Shown here: one piece after another, positions 53,754 through 58,031 of the stretch | Position numbering within the stretch: the stretch's first letter is position 1 | Layout: each line of letters opens with the position of its first letter | NCBI GenBank assembly: GCA_018399255.1 | Contig: JAGYPA010000003.1 | Coordinates: 1 to 58,031, forward strand | Length of the DNA stretch: 58,031 bases | From: Spirochaetales bacterium | GTDB taxonomy: Bacteria; Spirochaetota; Spirochaetia; JABMQR01 | Direction: 5' to 3' | The notes under the pieces: model-generated | Seen by the model: the letters and a program-made list of their open reading frames with translations, nothing else | Told to the model about the DNA's origin: nothing | Database searches by the model: none | Program-made: the position numbers and the translations under genes

Positions 53754-53781
53754 TTGACAAATGGTAGATACCAATTATAGA
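53754..53781 (+). promoter_or_regulatory. gntR promoter with operator-like dyad in the spacer
   Basis: TTGACA (53754-53759) and TATAGA (53776-53781) are 16 bp apart. The spacer contains TGGTA-GA-TACCA (53762-53773), a perfect 12-bp dyad. It is similar in form to the TGGTCTAGACCA sites of HutC-type GntR regulators. Autorepression is the natural reading. Confidence 0.65.
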
Positions 53782-53828
53782 ATTTGGGCAGGAAAAAGCT
53801 ATCCTGCTTATCTGCAGAGAGGACGGCA

Positions 53829-54548
53829 ATGAACATGGAAGCAAATCAATACCGGAAGCTGGCCTCAGAATTCAGGACAAAAATCCTGGACGGCTTCTAC
53901 AAGCCGTCAGAGAAAATGCCTGCAGAGAGAGCGCTCAGCGAACTCTACCGCGTTTCCCGGGTAACGGTGCGCAGGGCGCTAAAAGTGCTCGAGGAGGAAC
54001 GCCTGCTTAACCGGATTCAGGGCAGCGGAACCTATGTTTCTCCCAAACCGGAGATGCGGATACCTCTGGTTATCGACTATACCGGATCGATGCGGGAACA
54101 TGCGCCTAAACTGACAAGAAAGCTGACAGCCCGGAAGCTTATCGAAGCGGACATCAGCCTGGCGGCGGAGCTGAAGATCAAACCGGGAGAATCCGTGCTG
54201 AAGGTTGAGCGGACTGATTATCTGGAGGGGCAGGCCGTTGCCTGCGACGTCGGGTATATACCCCGGGTCTTTGCGAGGGACTTGACCGATGAGGATCTGG
54301 GGAAGGTGAATTTTATTGAGCAGTGGACACGGAAGGGATCGTTTATTATCGAATCCTGCGATCAGATGGTCGAAGCGGTAGAGACGGATGATATTCTAGC
54401 CGGTACCCTGCAGCTGGGTGCCGGACATCCGGTGCTGAAGTCAACGGAAAACTATCTTGCTGAAAATTCCGAAACAGCCGGAAGATTTATCAGCTTTTAC
54501 CATCCGCACTTTATCTGCATCAGTACCAGATACCGCTGGAAGAAATAG
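53829..54548 (+). CDS. GntR-family (HutC/UTRA) transcriptional regulator
   Basis: The start at ATG 53829, after AGAGGACGGC, gives 239 residues. The N-terminal winged helix is MPAERALSELYRVSRVTVRR, with RIQGSGTYVSP in the wing. The C-terminal 160 residues are a UTRA ligand domain (LKIKPGESVLKVERTDYLEG and late strands). HutC-type regulators usually bind a pathway intermediate and release DNA. It lies between the divergent dehydratase/dehydrogenase pair and the amidohydrolase/isomerase pair, and probably controls both. The next gene starts 10 bp after its stop. Confidence 0.93.
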   Translation: MNMEANQYRKLASEFRTKILDGFYKPSEKMPAERALSELYRVSRVTVRRALKVLEEERLLNRIQGSGTYVSPKPEMRIPLVIDYTGSMREHAPKLTRKLTARKLIEADISLAAELKIKPGESVLKVERTDYLEGQAVACDVGYIPRVFARDLTDEDLGKVNFIEQWTRKGSFIIESCDQMVEAVETDDILAGTLQLGAGHPVLKSTENYLAENSETAGRFISFYHPHFICISTRYRWKK

Positions 54549-54558
54549 GAGAAGCTCT

Positions 54559-55665
54559 ATGAACAGCTGGAAAGACGTTCAGAAAGGATGGGGGGTATGG
54601 GGACCGAAATTTCCCGTTATCGATGCCCACAATCATCTTTGGGGAGACTGGACTCAGTGCAGAGGAATCGAGAAGGTTATGGATGCCTCCGGGGTTGTGC
54701 TCTATTGCGATCTTACTGCCAACATTTCAATTGCCTGGGCGGGAGGGGGCTACGAATTTCAGACCGGTGATATTACCGAATTCTTCAGACACAGCTCGGA
54801 AAGATTCTATGCTTTTACCGCGGCAACCTTTTCGCGGAGCAAGACGCTGCCGCTCTTCAGCGATGCCGCACAATTTCAGGAAGAGACGATCCGGCTGATG
54901 CGTGAGCATGCAGCGCTCGGGGCGAAAGGCCTGAAAATCCTGAAAGAGCTTGGACTGCATTATCGGGACGATTCCGGCAATCTGATATTTATGGATGATG
55001 ATCGGCTGGCACCGATCTGGGAGGAGGCTGCCGACCTCGATATTCCGGTATTGATCCACCAGTCCGATCCTTTCTGGTTTTTCGAACCGGTTACTCCCGA
55101 AAATGAGCATTATGAGAGTTTGAAAAAGTACCCGGCCTGGAGTTTTGCCGATAGAAAGCGGTATCCTGGAAAGATGGAGCTGCTGGAACGACGGGATCGA
55201 ACGGTGAAAAATCATCCCCGTACCCGGTTTATTCTTCCCCATGTCGCCAACTATGCCGAAAATCTCGATTACGTATCCAGACTGCTGGATGACAATCCCA
55301 ATGTTTCCATCGATTTCTCCGCCCGGATGGATGAGATCGGAAGGAATCCGCAGGAAACCCGGAGCTTTATGGTTCAGCATCAGGACAGGATAATCTTTGG
55401 AACCGATATGCCCGTATCAGAAGAGGTCTACAGGGCCTACTATCGGTTTCTGGAAACGCGTGACGAGCCTATTGTTCCTCCTGATTATGATGGTACTTTT
55501 GAGCGGTACCGATGGAAGATAACCGGGCTCGAGCTTCCTGATGAGGTGCTGAAAAAAATATATCACCAGAACATACTGGACCTGATCCCTTCCCTGAGAG
55601 AACCCTTTGCCAAACTGCTCGAATTTTCCGGATTTTCGCAGGAGCAGCAGAATAAAGCAGATTAA
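54559..55665 (+). CDS. Amidohydrolase-2-type metal-dependent hydrolase
   Basis: The start at ATG 54559, with AGGAGA upstream, gives 368 residues. The frame is open upstream into gntR, but only the part after 54559 is family-like. The barrel starts with FPVIDAHNHLWGDW (His24 and His26 as metal ligands). It continues with IPVLIHQSDPFWF, RFILPHVANYAENLDYV and the late IIFGTDMPVSEE with the conserved Asp. Members include sugar lactonases and decarboxylases. In a sugar-acid locus a lactonase role is plausible (inference). It is in one unit with gntR and the isomerase-like gene. Confidence 0.9.
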   Translation: MNSWKDVQKGWGVWGPKFPVIDAHNHLWGDWTQCRGIEKVMDASGVVLYCDLTANISIAWAGGGYEFQTGDITEFFRHSSERFYAFTAATFSRSKTLPLFSDAAQFQEETIRLMREHAALGAKGLKILKELGLHYRDDSGNLIFMDDDRLAPIWEEAADLDIPVLIHQSDPFWFFEPVTPENEHYESLKKYPAWSFADRKRYPGKMELLERRDRTVKNHPRTRFILPHVANYAENLDYVSRLLDDNPNVSIDFSARMDEIGRNPQETRSFMVQHQDRIIFGTDMPVSEEVYRAYYRFLETRDEPIVPPDYDGTFERYRWKITGLELPDEVLKKIYHQNILDLIPSLREPFAKLLEFSGFSQEQQNKAD

Positions 55666-55710
55666 AGCAGAATAATAAAGATGAAAATGAGAAAAAACAG
55701 GAGAGAAAAC

Positions 55711-57093
55711 ATGATTAAAACAAAAGTGGCCTTTGTTGTGTATGGAGTTCATAAGGACGGGCTTCTGGATCCCGCTGGAATGCCGTTTGTCGATGATGCG
55801 CTTATAGAGCGTTCTAAAGATGCGCTGCGTTCAGCCGGACTCGATATAATCGAATACGGCACTATTATTGCGTCAAAGAAAGAAGCGAAGGAGTGTCTGG
55901 GGGCTCTCAAGAAAATGGATGAGCTGGATGCCATTGTGCTGTTTTCCGGAACCTGGGTGTGGGCAGCGCATCTTACGGCGGCGGTACGCGATTTTTCTCA
56001 CACCGGCAAGGGGATTGTGCTCTGGACCCATCCCGGTTCGCAGGGGTGGAGACCTGTCGGCGGACTGGTCATGCATGGAGCCTTGAAGGAGATCGGCATC
56101 GGGCACCGGTTTGTCTACGGAGATGCAGAAAACCGGACGTATATTGAAAGAATAACGGCATACTGCCGGGCAGCGGCAATGAAAAACCGATTGAATCTGG
56201 CGACAGTCGGCAGTTACGGCGGAAGAGGCATGGGCCAGACCTGCGGAGCTGCTGATCCCTCGCAGTGGATGAAGATCTTCGGAGTTGATATTGATTCACG
56301 GGATACAGAAGATCTTGTCAGGACAGCCGAAGCGGTAACCGAGGAGGAAATTGCCGAAGCCAGAAAAACCATTCAACCGCTTTTTAGTGAGCCGATTCCC
56401 CGGAACCAGGCTGCTGACCGTTCTATCAGGCTCTATCTGGCTTTTAAGAAAATTATGGCCAAAGAGCACTGGGATTATTATACCATTCAGTCCTTTCCCG
56501 GGCTGGGTGATTATTACAGCGCCACCTGCTTTGCCCAGAGCATGATGCTTAATGACGGCTACGGTACTTCGACGCTCAGTGATTTCAACACTGCCCTGAC
56601 GGTAATCCTGCTGACCAGCCTCAGTGAGGAGCCGGTCTATTACGGGGATCTGCAGCATATCGATCCGTACACCAATGAGATAAAGATAATCGGAGACGGC
56701 GCCTGTCCGCCTTCACTTGCCGGCAGTGTCGGACCGGCAAAATTTGCCGAGCATGGGATTCCCACAGAGGGAGAAGCGGGCGGTTTGTCTGTTGATCTCG
56801 TCTGCAAGCCGGGGGAAGGAGTTCTGGCCAGGGTGGGGAGGAACGATGGGCAATTTGAGATGGTGATAGTCCGGTGCTCGGTTTTCGAACCGGATGCATC
56901 TGAACTCCAGAAGAGACGGGATGAGTGCGGAATTCCCTTCTGGCCGCACGCGTTTGTAAAAGCCCATTGCGATATCGAGCAGCTGCTTGAGCAGTGGAAT
57001 AATGAGTATGCTGTTCTGGGGTATGGAGCCCACCTCTATGAGGAGCTTATTGCCTTTTGTGAGCAGACTGGCATCAAGGCCATTGCATTGTAA
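55711..57093 (+). CDS. L-fucose/L-arabinose isomerase-family protein
   Basis: ATG 55711, after AACAGGAGAG, gives 460 residues. The fold pattern is that of the fucose/arabinose isomerase superfamily: early LDAIVLFSGTWVWAAHLTAA, then NLATVGSYGGRGMGQTCG, then HWDYYTIQSFPGLGDYY. Late GEGVLARVGRNDGQFEMVIV and HAFVKAHCDIEQLLEQW supply the C-terminal domain and metal-site histidine region. It is shorter than FucI (about 590), as are many uncharacterised members. It would interconvert an aldose and a ketose, or act on a related sugar derivative. It is probably the last gene before the hairpin at 57174. Confidence 0.88.
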   Translation: MIKTKVAFVVYGVHKDGLLDPAGMPFVDDALIERSKDALRSAGLDIIEYGTIIASKKEAKECLGALKKMDELDAIVLFSGTWVWAAHLTAAVRDFSHTGKGIVLWTHPGSQGWRPVGGLVMHGALKEIGIGHRFVYGDAENRTYIERITAYCRAAAMKNRLNLATVGSYGGRGMGQTCGAADPSQWMKIFGVDIDSRDTEDLVRTAEAVTEEEIAEARKTIQPLFSEPIPRNQAADRSIRLYLAFKKIMAKEHWDYYTIQSFPGLGDYYSATCFAQSMMLNDGYGTSTLSDFNTALTVILLTSLSEEPVYYGDLQHIDPYTNEIKIIGDGACPPSLAGSVGPAKFAEHGIPTEGEAGGLSVDLVCKPGEGVLARVGRNDGQFEMVIVRCSVFEPDASELQKRRDECGIPFWPHAFVKAHCDIEQLLEQWNNEYAVLGYGAHLYEELIAFCEQTGIKAIAL

Positions 57094-57130
57094 TGATGCG
57101 GCGGCATCAGCAAAAGCATAAAGAAAACCC

Positions 57131-57161
57131 TTGATTTTTATAATATTATAACAATATAATA
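57131..57161 (+). promoter_or_regulatory. Promoter-like boxes with AT-rich dyad
   Basis: TTGATT (57131-57136) and TATAAT (57155-57160) are 18 bp apart. The dyad TATTATA-ACAA-TATAATA (57144-57161) covers the spacer and the -10 box and includes the 11-base element also found at 53689. Expression from here would meet the hairpin at 57174 within about 10 bases. Confidence 0.5.
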
Positions 57162-57173
57162 ATCTTATGCAGA

Positions 57174-57195
57174 GCCTGGCCATGCCGGGCTTTTT
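57174..57195 (+). terminator. Intrinsic terminator or attenuator before a small gene
   Basis: GCCTGGC-CAT-GCCGGGC (one G-U pair) is followed at once by TTTTT. It is a good rho-independent terminator for the gntR-amidohydrolase-isomerase unit. It also lies between a promoter-like sequence and the ATG at 57213, so it could act as an attenuator for the following genes. Confidence 0.7.
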
Positions 57196-57212
57196 AACAA
57201 TGGGAGCACGGT

Positions 57213-57659
57213 ATGCGATACCAGGACACGGGTGAACTGCATAAGGATTTTCATCTGGCCACCAATAGAACGATTACCTATATTGTTGAAGCCCATGGAG
57301 AGAAATTCCTGCGGGCTTTATGCAAAAGGACATCGCAGCAAGTCTATCGCGATATCTATCAAAGGCTCAGACAGGGCGAGCTCGCAGCACTGACAGAACA
57401 TTGGAGATATTATTACACACGGGAGAGAGGGGTTTTTGAGCTGCAGGAAACATCGCAAAGAGCTGAGCTGCGGGTAATCCGCTGTCCTGCCGCATCCCAC
57501 ATTCTCGACAGAACAGGCGAGCTGTCACCGTATTACTACCAGTTTATCTTGATGCTGATAGAGTATTGGGTCGAGGATACCCCGTTTACCTGCCGTTTTG
57601 ATCTTTATTCCAGCACCTCGTATACCATTCAGGTAAGGAGGGCCTATGCTTCCCAGTGA
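57213..57659 (+). CDS. Small protein of unknown function
   Basis: ATG 57213 follows GGGAG (57202-57206) and gives a 148-residue protein that I do not recognise. It is rich in aromatic and charged residues (LTEHWRYYYTRERGVFELQE), then has RVIRCPAASHIL with one cysteine and ends FDLYSSTSYTIQVRRAYA. The end looks like alternating beta strands. No signal peptide or membrane segment is present. The layout faintly recalls small enzyme or sensor domains such as ATC-hydrolase-like proteins, but this is not secure. It overlaps the next gene by 14 bases, so the two are one unit. Confidence 0.6.
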   Translation: MRYQDTGELHKDFHLATNRTITYIVEAHGEKFLRALCKRTSQQVYRDIYQRLRQGELAALTEHWRYYYTRERGVFELQETSQRAELRVIRCPAASHILDRTGELSPYYYQFILMLIEYWVEDTPFTCRFDLYSSTSYTIQVRRAYASQ

Positions 57660-58031
57660 TCATTTTGTACGAATGTACAATGAGCTGTTCAAGCTCTTGG
57701 AAGAAAGCGGGAGAGATAATCTCTATCGCTACTGGCTGGAGATCGCAGCCCTTCAGGAATCTTTGATGCAGCCGTATCTTGCAGATCAGAATTTTGCCGG
57801 ACTGTATGCTTATTGGGAGCATATTCGAATAGAAGAAAATGCTGATATGGAGCTGCGCATAACAGACACATTTTTCGAAATCATTATGAAAAAATGCCCC
57901 TCCCTGACAAAAAATTTAGACAATGATGCCGGGCTGTCGCTGAATTACTGTGAGCATTGCGCCGGATGGATACATCCTGTTTTGCGAAAACACGGGTTTT
58001 TCCCGGTATATGATATTATTTCTCCTCGGGA
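57646..58031 (+). CDS. Protein of unknown function, cut by the right window edge
   Basis: ATG 57646 has a strong AAGGAGG at 57636-57642 and stays open to the end of the window (128 codons seen). The peptide begins MLPSDHFVRMYNELFKLLEE and is mostly helical. Near the edge it has YCEHCAGWIHPVLRKHGFF with a CxxC pair. There is no signal peptide. It is not recognised. Its 14-base overlap with the previous small gene suggests that the two are made together, possibly as partners in the sugar-acid locus. Confidence 0.6.
   Translation, partial: MLPSDHFVRMYNELFKLLEESGRDNLYRYWLEIAALQESLMQPYLADQNFAGLYAYWEHIRIEENADMELRITDTFFEIIMKKCPSLTKNLDNDAGLSLNYCEHCAGWIHPVLRKHGFFPVYDIISPR

Noticed and set aside
1-58031. 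tRNA or rRNA genes, prophage or conjugative modules
   Set aside because: No cloverleaf ending in a CCA-type acceptor, no rRNA-like conserved stretch and no phage structural or transfer genes were seen on reading either strand; the only mobile signature is the broken transposase.

Overview
The window is about 58 kb of densely coded bacterial DNA, most probably from a free-living Spirochaetaceae-type spirochaete (inference). The main clue is that all three sugar-binding proteins have a signal peptide followed by AGGSEE, AGGQEE or AGSQET and no lipobox cysteine, a style common in Spirochaeta, Sphaerochaeta and Treponema. The density of ABC sugar importers, and a DUF4143 ATPase, fit this. No rRNA, tRNA or CRISPR array was seen.

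Layout. 1-5.5 kb: tail of a LuxR-type regulator, a DUF4143 ATPase preceded by short repeats, a secreted beta-rich protein, an MFS transporter, a HAD phosphatase and a small flavin-binding protein. 5.5-8.5 kb: an AraC regulator divergent from a Gfo/Idh/MocA oxidoreductase and ThuA pair. 8.5-17.5 kb, minus strand: a GH16 lipoprotein with an internal deletion, a ROK regulator, and an operon of binding protein, two permeases and a large GH94-like protein, with a perfect 9-1-9 palindrome over the operon promoter. 17.1-22.9 kb: every gene in succession (binding-protein start, MerR regulator, FAD oxidoreductase, MFS transporter, IS1634-like transposase) is broken by many small frameshifts. This is either a low-accuracy stretch of sequence or a pseudogene island.

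23-37 kb: a cytidylate-kinase-like protein and a lipase-like hydrolase. A Crp/Fnr regulator follows, leading a locus of three Cys-type sulfatases and an ABC importer, then a second, UgpBAE-like importer. None of the sulfatases has a signal peptide, so sulfated compounds are probably imported intact and desulfated in the cytoplasm. 37-44.4 kb: an EFR1-type flavodoxin-ferredoxin, a Phd/VapC toxin-antitoxin pair, and a SNF2 helicase followed closely by an 897-residue zinc-ribbon protein of unknown function.

44.4-51.3 kb: a PerR, catalase and DUF454 oxidative-stress operon, a MarC protein, a glutaredoxin and ferredoxin-thioredoxin-reductase-like pair, an oligoendopeptidase F and a P-loop kinase-like protein. 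51.4-58 kb: a sugar-acid locus. An enolase-superfamily dehydratase and a 2-hydroxyacid dehydrogenase run leftward. A GntR/UTRA regulator, an amidohydrolase, an L-fucose-isomerase-like protein and two small unrecognised proteins run rightward; the last is cut by the window edge.

Overall this is carbohydrate-scavenging accessory DNA. Each catabolic block carries its own regulator (AraC, ROK, Crp, GntR). None of the three ABC importers has a local ATPase gene, so a shared ATPase encoded elsewhere is implied.
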